Assembly: GCF_015645445.1 (NCBI RefSeq)
Contig: NZ_JADOGI010000067.1
Location: 1 to 45,260 of the forward strand
Length of the DNA: 45,260 nt
Reading direction: 5' to 3'
Source: Nonomuraea cypriaca
Lineage (GTDB): Bacteria; Actinomycetota; Actinomycetes; Streptosporangiales; Streptosporangiaceae
Part shown: positions 39,693 through 45,260 of the stretch, in pieces
Position numbering within the stretch: the stretch's first letter is position 1
Layout of the letters: each line of letters starts with the position of its first letter
Notes under the pieces: model-generated
Database searches by the model: none
The model's input: only the letters and a program-made list of their open reading frames with translations
What the model was told of the DNA's origin: nothing
Position numbers and translations under genes: made by a program

Positions 39693-40409
39693 ATGAACAC
39701 TGTGGTCGCTGGGATCACTTACCGTGCCCTCCTGGGACGGCGACGGATCATCCTGCTTCTTTTGCTGCCGCTCGCCCTGATCGGCCTGGCGGTGTTGTTC
39801 CGTTTCGCCGGCGGCGGTGATCAGCGCTCGGCCGTGCTGCTGCTGCAGAACTTCGCCATCGGCACCATGCTGCCGCTGCTGGGCCTGATCGCGGGCACCG
39901 GCGTCATCGCGCCGGAGATCGACGACGGCACCATCCTCCACCTGATGTCCAAGCCGATCTCCCGCCCGGTCATCATCCAGACGAAGTTCCTGGTGGCGAC
40001 GTCGCTGCTGGCCCTGTTCGCGGCCGTACCGACGTACGTGTCGGGCTGGCTCCTCATCGGCGACGAGTCAGGCATCGCGGCCGGCTTCGCCCTGGGCACG
40101 CTGGTCGCCGGCATCGCGTACGCCGCCGTCTTCCTGCTGCTCGGCGTCGTCACCCGGCACGCGGTCACGATCGGCATCATCTACGCCCTGGTCTGGGAGA
40201 GCCTGGTGGGCAACCTCATCCCGGGCGCCCGCAAGTTCTCCATCCAGCACTGGGGCCAGTCGATAGCCGACCAGATCAGCGACTCCCCCTTCTTCCAGTC
40301 GGACGTCACGCTCGGCTTCGCCATACCGGCCCTGCTCATCGTCACGGTCCTCGGCGTCTTCCTCGCGGGCCAGCGGCTACGAGCCTTCTCGCTGACCGGC
40401 GACGAATAA
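39693..40409 (+). CDS. ABC-2 type permease, second copy
   Basis: 238 residues with about six membrane helices: LLGRRRIILLLLLPLALIGLAVLF near residues 14-37, TMLPLLGLIAGTGVIA, TSLLALFAAVPTYVSGWLLIG, LVAGIAYAAVFLLLGVV, AVTIGIIYALVWESLVG and LGFAIPALLIVTVLGVFL. The coupling segment DDGTILHLMSKPISRPVII matches the first permease's SRPIS. The start at ATG 39693 lies just after a short repeat and has GAGTGAGG upstream within that repeat. Ends before a strong bidirectional terminator. Confidence 0.9.
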   Translation: MNTVVAGITYRALLGRRRIILLLLLPLALIGLAVLFRFAGGGDQRSAVLLLQNFAIGTMLPLLGLIAGTGVIAPEIDDGTILHLMSKPISRPVIIQTKFLVATSLLALFAAVPTYVSGWLLIGDESGIAAGFALGTLVAGIAYAAVFLLLGVVTRHAVTIGIIYALVWESLVGNLIPGARKFSIQHWGQSIADQISDSPFFQSDVTLGFAIPALLIVTVLGVFLAGQRLRAFSLTGDE

Positions 40410-40417
40410 CAGGAAAA

Positions 40418-40455
40418 CCCTCGCGGGGGGTGAGACAGCGCACCCCCCGCGAGGG
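40418..40455. terminator. Bidirectional terminator between the ABC operon and glmM
   Basis: CCCTCGCGGGGGGTG (40418-40432) and CACCCCCCGCGAGGG (40441-40455) form a perfect 15-bp stem with an eight-base loop. It is preceded by AAAA on the plus strand, which gives TTTT after the stem for minus-strand transcription. Confidence 0.85.
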
Positions 40456-40464
40456 CCATCCAAC

Positions 40465-40491
40465 GGGTACGGCACGCGCGGTGCCGTACCC
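40465..40491 (-). terminator. Second hairpin directly after glmM
   Basis: GGGTACGGCAC (40465-40475) and GTGCCGTACCC (40481-40491) form an 11-bp stem with a five-base loop, two bases past the glmM stop. Together with the next hairpin it makes a tandem terminator for the rplM-rpsI-glmM transcript. Confidence 0.7.
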
Positions 40492-40493
40492 GA

Positions 40494-41843
40494 TCAAGAG
40501 ACGCAGGCCGTGCGGACCACGTCCGCGAGGCGCCCGGCCACCAGGTTGGCGTGCTCCTCAGAAGCCGCCTCCACCATGACCCGGATCATCGGCTCGGTGC
40601 CGCTCGGCCTGATCAGGACCCGTCCCGTCTCCCCCAGTTCCGCCTCGGCCTCGGCCACGGCGGCGGCGAGCTCGGGCGCGGCGGCCTTGGCCTTGTCCAC
40701 GCCCTTGACGTTGATCAGGACCTGCGGCAGCGGCGTCATCACCGCGGCCAGCTCCTTCAGCGGCACGCCCGACTTGGCCACCACGCCCAGCAGGTGGAGC
40801 GAGGTGAGCAGGCCGTCGCCGGTGGTGGCGTGGTCGAGCATGATGACGTGGCCGGACTGCTCACCGCCGAGGTTGTAGCCGTCGGACTTCATGCGTTCGA
40901 GCACGTAGCGGTCGCCGACCGAGGTCTCCACCACGGTGATGCCCGCCTCGCGCATCGCCAGCTTGAAGCCCAGGTTGGACATCACGGTCGCGACCACGGT
41001 GTCCTTGCACAGCAGGCCCTCGCCGTGCATGGCGGCGGCGAGGACGGCCATGATGTGGTCGCCGTCGATGATCGCGCCCGTGTGGTCGACCGCCAGGCAG
41101 CGGTCGGCGTCGCCGTCGTAGGCCACGCCCAGGTCGGCGCCCCGGGACACGACCACCTGCTGGAGCTTGTCCAGGTGAGTGGAGCCGTGGCCGGAGTTGA
41201 TGTTGAGGCCGTCGGGCCTGGCGCCGATGGCCTCGACCCTGGCTCCCGCGCGCACCAGCGCCTCCGGGGCGACCATGTGGGCGGCCCCGTGCGCGCAGTC
41301 GACCACGATGCTGAGACCGTCGAGGGCGGCGCTCATCGTGGTCAGCACATGGGAGATGTATCGATCGGCCTCACCGTACGCGTCGCGCACGCGACCCACG
41401 CCAGAACCGACGGGGAAGCTCCACTGCTCGCCCAGCCGCCGCTCGATCTCGTCCTCGGCCGCGTCGGACAGCTTGAAGCCACCCTTGGCCAGGAACTTGA
41501 TGCCGTTGTCCGGCGCCGCGTTGTGCGACGCGGACAGCATGACGCCGAGATCGGCGCCGAGCGCGGCCGTGAGGTGGGCGACGGCCGGGGTGGGCAGCAC
41601 GCCGAGGCGCAGCACATCCACTCCGGACGCCGCGAGGCCGGCGACCACTGCGGCCTCGAGAAACTCTCCCGAGGCACGCGGGTCCCGGCCTACGACCGCT
41701 ACCGGACGGCGTCCGGTAGCGGCGAACGCGCCTGCATCGCCGAGGACGTGAGCCGCCGCGACCGAAAGGTCCATGGCCAGCTCAGCCGTGAGGTCGCGAC
41801 CGGCGACCCCGCGTACCCCGTCGGTGCCGAAAAGGCGCGCCAA
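40494..41843 (-). CDS. glmM: Phosphoglucosamine mutase
   Basis: 449 residues. Converts glucosamine-6-P to glucosamine-1-P for UDP-GlcNAc and the cell wall. It begins LARLFGTDGVRGVAG; the phosphorylated Ser106 is in VMLSASHNAAPDNG, the metal loop is DGDADRC, the sugar loop GGEQSGHVI and the phosphate loop RPSGTEPMIRV. The start is TTG 41843, one base after the rpsI stop (TAA-A-TTG) with no ribosome site, so it depends on translation of rpsI. Homologues begin at the same point with Met-Ala-Arg-Leu-Phe. Confidence 0.95.
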   Translation of the reverse strand: MARLFGTDGVRGVAGRDLTAELAMDLSVAAAHVLGDAGAFAATGRRPVAVVGRDPRASGEFLEAAVVAGLAASGVDVLRLGVLPTPAVAHLTAALGADLGVMLSASHNAAPDNGIKFLAKGGFKLSDAAEDEIERRLGEQWSFPVGSGVGRVRDAYGEADRYISHVLTTMSAALDGLSIVVDCAHGAAHMVAPEALVRAGARVEAIGARPDGLNINSGHGSTHLDKLQQVVVSRGADLGVAYDGDADRCLAVDHTGAIIDGDHIMAVLAAAMHGEGLLCKDTVVATVMSNLGFKLAMREAGITVVETSVGDRYVLERMKSDGYNLGGEQSGHVIMLDHATTGDGLLTSLHLLGVVAKSGVPLKELAAVMTPLPQVLINVKGVDKAKAAAPELAAAVAEAEAELGETGRVLIRPSGTEPMIRVMVEAASEEHANLVAGRLADVVRTACVS

Positions 41844-41844
41844 T

Positions 41845-42372
41845 TTAGCGCTTGCTGTACTGCGGAGCCTTGCGGGCCTTCTTGAGGCCGTACTTCTTCC
41901 GCTCCGTGGCGCGGGCGTCACGGGTGAGGAAGCCGGCCTTCTTCAGCGGTGGGCGGTTGACCTCGACGTCCAGGACCGCCAGGGCGCGGGACAGGCCCAT
42001 GCGCAGAGCGCCTGCCTGGCCGGTCACGCCGCCGCCGTCGATGCGGGCGAGGACGTCGAACGCCTCCTCCGCACCGAGCACCACGAACGGCTCGTTGACG
42101 ATCTGCTGGTGGACCTTGTTCGGGAAGTACGCGTCCAGCGAACGACCGTTGATCGTCCACTTGCCGGTCCCGGGGACGATGCGCACGCGGGCGATCGCCT
42201 CCTTACGGCGGCCGGTGCCGTACGAGTTGCCCGTGGTGACGGGCTTGCGCACGGGCGCGTCGGCGCTGGCGGCGGACTCGGTGGTGTACTCGGACGGGAA
42301 GTCCTCGCTGGAGGTCGTCTCCTCCAGCTCGGCCGTCTCGACGACCGTCTCGACACCTGTGGGCTCAGCCAC
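41845..42372 (-). CDS. rpsI: 30S ribosomal protein S9 (uS9)
   Basis: 175 residues. The conserved S9 core (TGRRKEAIARVRIVPGTGKWTING in outline, GGGVTGQAGALRMGLSRAL, and the tail TRDARATERKKYGLKKARKAPQYSKR in outline) starts near residue 50. The first 45 residues are an acidic Glu/Thr/Ser-rich extension that is common in actinobacterial S9. GTG 42372 has GAGGAG five bases upstream. It is between rplM and glmM. Confidence 0.97.
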   Translation of the reverse strand: MAEPTGVETVVETAELEETTSSEDFPSEYTTESAASADAPVRKPVTTGNSYGTGRRKEAIARVRIVPGTGKWTINGRSLDAYFPNKVHQQIVNEPFVVLGAEEAFDVLARIDGGGVTGQAGALRMGLSRALAVLDVEVNRPPLKKAGFLTRDARATERKKYGLKKARKAPQYSKR

Positions 42373-42484
42373 GGTTCTCCTCTAACTCTTTCGGCGCCCC
42401 GACAGGGGCGCGAACAGGGGCTCAAATACCCCAACATGCCTGGGCTTTTGCTTTTGGGGGCATGCGGGGGCACCCCCCGCAGGA
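42373..42484 (-). other. rplM-rpsI intercistronic hairpins
   Basis: GCGGGGG (42464-42470) pairs with CCCCCGC (42474-42480), and GCGCCCC (42394-42400) pairs with GGGGCGC (42405-42411); between them CATGCC and GGCATG can also pair. Neither stem has a T tract on the minus strand, so RNA processing or partial attenuation between the two ribosomal genes is more likely than full termination. Confidence 0.4.
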
Positions 42485-42928
42485 CTACTGGGCGATCTGG
42501 GTGATCTGGAACGGCACCGGCTGCTGGGCCTGGTGCGGGTGCTCAGAACCCGCGTAGACCTTCAGCTTCCTGGCCATCTTCCGGCCGAGGGAGTTCTTCG
42601 GCAGCATGCCCTTGACGGCCTTCTCGACCGCCTTGTCGGGCCGCTTGTCCATGAGCTCGCCGTAGCTGATGGAACGCAGACCGCCCGGGTAGCCCGAGTG
42701 GCGGTAAGCCTTCTTCTGCTCGCGCTTGTTGCCAGTCAGCGCGATCTTGTCCGCGTTGATGACGATGACGAAGTCACCGGTGTCGACGTGGTTGGCGAAG
42801 ATCGGCTTGTGCTTGCCGCGGAGCAGGGTCGCGACGTGGCTGGCCAGCCGGCCCAGCACGACATCGGTCGCGTCGATGACGTACCACTGACGCTGAACGT
42901 CGGCGGGCTTCGGTGAGTACGTGCGCAC
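42485..42928 (-). CDS. rplM: 50S ribosomal protein L13 (uL13)
   Basis: 147 residues, the family's normal length. The start VRTYSPKPADVQRQWYVIDA at GTG 42928 has AAGAAGG eight bases upstream. Core motifs are VVLGRLASHVATLLRGKHKP, DFVIVINADKIALTGNK, YRHSGYPGGLRSISY and MLPKNSLGRKMARKLKVYAG. First gene of rplM-rpsI-glmM, all minus strand. An in-frame extension upstream to 43036 has no support. Confidence 0.97.
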   Translation of the reverse strand: MRTYSPKPADVQRQWYVIDATDVVLGRLASHVATLLRGKHKPIFANHVDTGDFVIVINADKIALTGNKREQKKAYRHSGYPGGLRSISYGELMDKRPDKAVEKAVKGMLPKNSLGRKMARKLKVYAGSEHPHQAQQPVPFQITQIAQ

Positions 42929-43236
42929 GGTCGTAGCCTTCTTTATGCTCGCGTCTTCGGCGCTGTCGGATGCGACAGCTACGTTTGTCGGTCGGTGCGG
43001 GCACACGACGGCCCGGACCTTCCGTCTCCTCAGCACGGGAGATGACGCCGGACGCGCCGCGCATTGGTCTCGCTGGACCTATGCACACAACGAACGATTA
43101 GGTTACCCGCCCTCAGGCGCGCAGGTCAAAAGACCGGTAACCCTGTGCGAGTCTACCCGACCGCAGAACGGTTCGGTTTCGTTTCCCTGGAACCCCTTCT
43201 TTCCCAAGACCAGACATCCCTATCGTTGGCTGCGGT
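42929..43236. other. Divergent leader region, rplM / CAP-domain gene
   Basis: About 308 bases between two divergent genes. The AAGAAGG ribosome site of rplM is at 42937-42943. The AT-richer stretch near 43080-43110 (CACACAACGAACGATTAGG) is the likely rplM promoter area, but no clean consensus pair is visible. TATCGT ten bases before ATG 43237 may be the -10 of the CAP-domain gene. Nothing else is identified. Confidence 0.4.
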
Positions 43237-44001
43237 ATGTGGCAGAACTCTCACACCCGGCCAACCCAGCGGGGCGTTCGGCGCCGGAGTCACCTGGGTG
43301 TGTTGGCCTGCCTCATGGCGGTCCTGTTCACGGGCGTGCTGATCGGCCGGCTGAGCGACGACAGCGAGCCGGAGGGGCGCATCTATCTCAACGAGACCGC
43401 CCCGCCCGCGGCGGCCACCGCCAACCCCGCACCCAAAGCGGCGAAGAAGCCGCAACCACAGGCCGAACGGATCCCTCGCGAGATCACCACCAGGACCCTG
43501 CCGCGCGCCGGCACCACCCCCAAGCCCGCCAAGAAGATCCCGGACGGCCAGATCCCCGGCTTCGACGCGCAGGACGACCCCACCCGGGTGCACCTCGACG
43601 ACCAGGAAGGCGTACGCGTGATCCCCGGCCTGGCCTCCAAGGTGGTCTCCCTGACGAACTCCGCCAGGTCCAGGCACGGCTGCGGGCCCCTCAGGGTCAA
43701 CGGGGGGCTGACGCGCTCGGCTCGTACGCACTCGCTGGAGATGGCCAGAACCGGGCAACTCACGCACAACTCCCCCAACGGCGCGTCGCCGTGGGACCGG
43801 ATGGAGCGCGCCGGATACCAGTGGGGCGAGGCGGAGAACATCGGCGCCGGCTACACCACCCCAGAAGAGGCCGTACGCGGGTGGCTGGACAGCCGCGACC
43901 AGCGCAGGAACATCCTGAACTGCCGGCTGAAGGCCATCGGCGTGGGCGTCGCCTCCGGTCCGAAGGGACCATGGTGGACACAGGACTTCGGAACCCAATA
44001 G
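43237..44001 (+). CDS. CAP (SCP/PR1-like) domain protein, membrane-anchored
   Basis: 254 residues. One membrane helix near residues 19-37 (HLGVLACLMAVLFTGVLIG), then a long Pro/Ala/Lys linker (about 45-125), then the CAP domain (about 130-254): LTNSARSRHGCGPLRVNGGLTRSARTHS in outline, MARTGQLTHNSP, ENIGAGYTTPEEAVRGWLDS and RRNILNCRLKAIGVGVA, with the paired cysteines and the His of the fold. It sits outside the membrane, facing the wall. Its role is unknown; bacterial CAP proteins are secreted or wall-facing. ATG 43237 without an evident ribosome site. Confidence 0.88.
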   Translation: MWQNSHTRPTQRGVRRRSHLGVLACLMAVLFTGVLIGRLSDDSEPEGRIYLNETAPPAAATANPAPKAAKKPQPQAERIPREITTRTLPRAGTTPKPAKKIPDGQIPGFDAQDDPTRVHLDDQEGVRVIPGLASKVVSLTNSARSRHGCGPLRVNGGLTRSARTHSLEMARTGQLTHNSPNGASPWDRMERAGYQWGEAENIGAGYTTPEEAVRGWLDSRDQRRNILNCRLKAIGVGVASGPKGPWWTQDFGTQ

Positions 44002-44015
44002 GGAAACATCAACGG

Positions 44016-44027
44016 TAATGTCGCTCC
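44016..44027 (+). promoter_or_regulatory. Leaderless-type -10 for the single-pass membrane protein gene
   Basis: TAATGT (44016-44021) followed by six bases and ATG 44028, with no ribosome site. Consistent with leaderless transcription starting at the ATG. Confidence 0.45.
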
Positions 44028-44996
44028 ATGGGTTTCCCCGAGGAACGTGATAACGGCACGGGCGGCAGCGCTCCCTACGGGATGGGACGCGCCCCCCAGG
44101 AGGCGGGCGGCGAGCCCGAGAAGACCGGCCGCGCTTCCCGCCGCTCCCGCAAGAACCGCGCCGACCCCGCCGACGCCGTCGCCGGCGGCCCCGCCACCGG
44201 TGGCCCCACCGCCGGCGGCCCCACCGCCGGCGGCCCCGAGAAGCCGCCGCAGAGCAGGATGGGCTGGAGCCCGTACGACGAGGGCGCGCGCTCGCGCGCT
44301 CCGCTGTGGTTCGCGATCGGCGGCGTCGCGGTGCTCGGCCTGCTCGGTGGCGGCCTCGCCCTGATGTGGAACGCCGACGGCCCCGACACCGCCCCGACCG
44401 CCGCGACCCGCCCGACGTCCGTACCGCTGCCGTCGGCCCCACCCGGCGAGTACGGCTTCGCCGCCGAACGCGCCACCGACCCCGATCCGATCACGGTCAA
44501 GGAGATCTTCGGCTCGAAGAAGAAGTTCTCGGTGTCGGGCCGGGCGTACGAGATGACGGTCACCAACAAGGCCAAGAAGTGCAACGACGGCGCCCTGGGC
44601 GACGCGCTGGAGAAGGCGCTCAAGTCCGGCAAGTGCAACCAACTCGTCCGTGCCAGCTTCCGCGACAAGGACGGCAAGGTGATCGGCACGGTCGGGGTGG
44701 CCAACCTCACGTCGAGCAAGAGCGCGAGCAAGGTGGCCAAGGCCGGCGACACGGACAACTACGTGAAGCCGCTGGCGGGTAAGGACAGTGTCACCAAACT
44801 TCTCGGCTCGGGCAGCGGAGGCGCCAGGATCTCGACGCACGGCCACTACGCGATCATGGTGTGGTTCCAGAACAAGGACGGCACGAAGCCCGACAGCAAG
44901 GGGTCGAAGCGGATTACCCAGGCCATCAAGGACATCACCTCGGCGACCGTGTTCAAGGCCCTGGACAACCGGTCGGTGACCGGCAGCCCGCTGTAG
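44028..44996 (+). CDS. Single-pass membrane protein of unknown function
   Basis: 322 residues. The cytoplasmic N terminus contains a basic patch (RASRRSRKNR) and a GGPTAGGP repeat (about residues 53-70), then one membrane helix LWFAIGGVAVLGLLGGGLALMW (about 92-113), then an external domain of about 190 residues: YGFAAERATDPDPITVKEIFG, YEMTVTNKAKKCNDGALGDAL with two Cys (KKCND and GKCNQ) that could form a disulphide, VRASFRDKDGKVIGTVGVANL and HGHYAIMVWFQNKDGT. I do not recognise a named family. Bases 44250-44376 recur exactly at the right end of the window. Confidence 0.8.
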   Translation: MGFPEERDNGTGGSAPYGMGRAPQEAGGEPEKTGRASRRSRKNRADPADAVAGGPATGGPTAGGPTAGGPEKPPQSRMGWSPYDEGARSRAPLWFAIGGVAVLGLLGGGLALMWNADGPDTAPTAATRPTSVPLPSAPPGEYGFAAERATDPDPITVKEIFGSKKKFSVSGRAYEMTVTNKAKKCNDGALGDALEKALKSGKCNQLVRASFRDKDGKVIGTVGVANLTSSKSASKVAKAGDTDNYVKPLAGKDSVTKLLGSGSGGARISTHGHYAIMVWFQNKDGTKPDSKGSKRITQAIKDITSATVFKALDNRSVTGSPL

Positions 44997-45133
44997 AAAC
45001 CGGCTTTGGCTGTCTTAAGCCCCCAAACGGGAGGCCGGATGCTTCTGGGAACGCTCATACCGCCATAACGATCTCGCTACTCTCGCTACGCTCCCCCTAT
45101 GCGTGGCCAGGAACCCGGGTCCGAGCACGAGCA

Positions 45134-45260
45134 CAGAGCAGGATGGGCTGGAGCCCGTACGACGAGGGCGCGCGCTCGCGCGCTCCGCTGTGGTTCGCGA
45201 TCGGCGGCGTCGCGGTGCTCGGCCTGCTCGGTGGCGGCCTCGCCCTGATGTGGAACGCCG
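45134..45260. repeat. Exact 127-base duplicate of 44250-44376 at the window edge
   Basis: The final 127 bases are identical to the part of the preceding gene that encodes QSRMGWSPYDEGARSRAPLW and the membrane helix. Identity begins at exactly 45134 and runs to the last base. A preceding ATG at 45099 reads MRGQEPGSEHEH but enters the duplicate in the wrong frame and soon stops. This may be a paralogue cut by the window edge, or more probably an assembly overlap. Confidence 0.8.

Noticed and set aside
45099..45260. Start of a second copy of the membrane-protein gene
   Set aside because: The ATG frame is out of register with the duplicated sequence and ends at a stop; the duplicate length of 127 bases suggests an assembly overlap.
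1..45260. tRNA or rRNA genes, CRISPR arrays, prophage or conjugative genes, biosynthetic gene cluster
   Set aside because: No tRNA cloverleaf, rRNA segment, integrase, phage structural gene, PKS or NRPS was recognised on either strand.

Overview
The window is very GC-rich, densely coded bacterial DNA with frequent GTG/TTG starts, ATGA/GTGA stop-start overlaps and several apparently leaderless genes. It carries a block whose order matches the guaB3-guaB-sigD-groEL/ES-tsaD-rimI-tsaB-tsaE-alr-nnr-acpS-glmM-rpsI-rplM neighbourhood of Mycobacterium and Streptomyces. This points to an actinomycete. The style (two-component hydrolase/TetR modules, TrmB/LuxR hybrid regulator, GAGCGAAGCGAG-type repeats) suggests a Streptosporangiaceae-like organism, but that is inference.

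Layout. 1-908: 3' end of a secreted beta-propeller protein. 916-7367: glpD, an AgaR-like DeoR repressor and a divergent four-gene amino-sugar operon (SIS isomerase, NagA-type deacetylase, PfkB kinase, class II aldolase) that would turn GalNAc-6-P or GlcNAc-6-P into triose phosphates. 7357-11950: accessory genes on the minus strand: GNAT, a kinase-like phosphotransferase, a broken SDR gene, an ECF42-type sigma factor with an L7/L12-like small protein, and a hydrolase/TetR pair with a palindromic operator. 12046-14653: guaB and guaB3. 14654-15387: a gene-free stretch with a 111-bp tandem repeat and three consecutive strong hairpins. 15388-17590: TrmB/LuxR regulator, DUF5319 protein, ShbA/SigD-like sigma factor and a previously easy-to-miss 51-codon frame that looks like a stand-alone RsdA anti-sigma motif. 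17956-20106: groES-groEL1 under a CIRCE operator. 20269-23659: a THUMP-like methyltransferase and a 672-residue protein built of 15 in-phase 11-residue repeats followed by 12 heptads.

23920-33229 (minus strand): t6A-modification genes tsaD, rimI, tsaB and tsaE, split by a phosphotransferase-sortase-surface protein insertion, then a hydrolase with three in-frame 25-residue repeats, alr, nnrD and acpS. 33268-36876: a Tat-exported PhoX-type protein, coaA, a small Cys/His-rich frame and a DUF389 membrane protein. 36917-40409: two ABC ATPase/permease pairs in one operon, interrupted by a short repeat element related to the 14.7-kb repeat. 40494-42928: glmM, rpsI, rplM. 43237-44996: a membrane-anchored CAP-domain protein and a single-pass membrane protein. 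The last 127 bases exactly duplicate 44250-44376, which looks like a contig-end assembly overlap rather than a gene.

The strongest leads for new biology are the hendecad-to-heptad coiled-coil protein, the mini anti-sigma frame coupled to the sigma gene, the short repeat element that has entered both an intergenic region and an operon, the in-frame repeat expansion in the hydrolase, and the three-hairpin region with complementary loops upstream of guaB.
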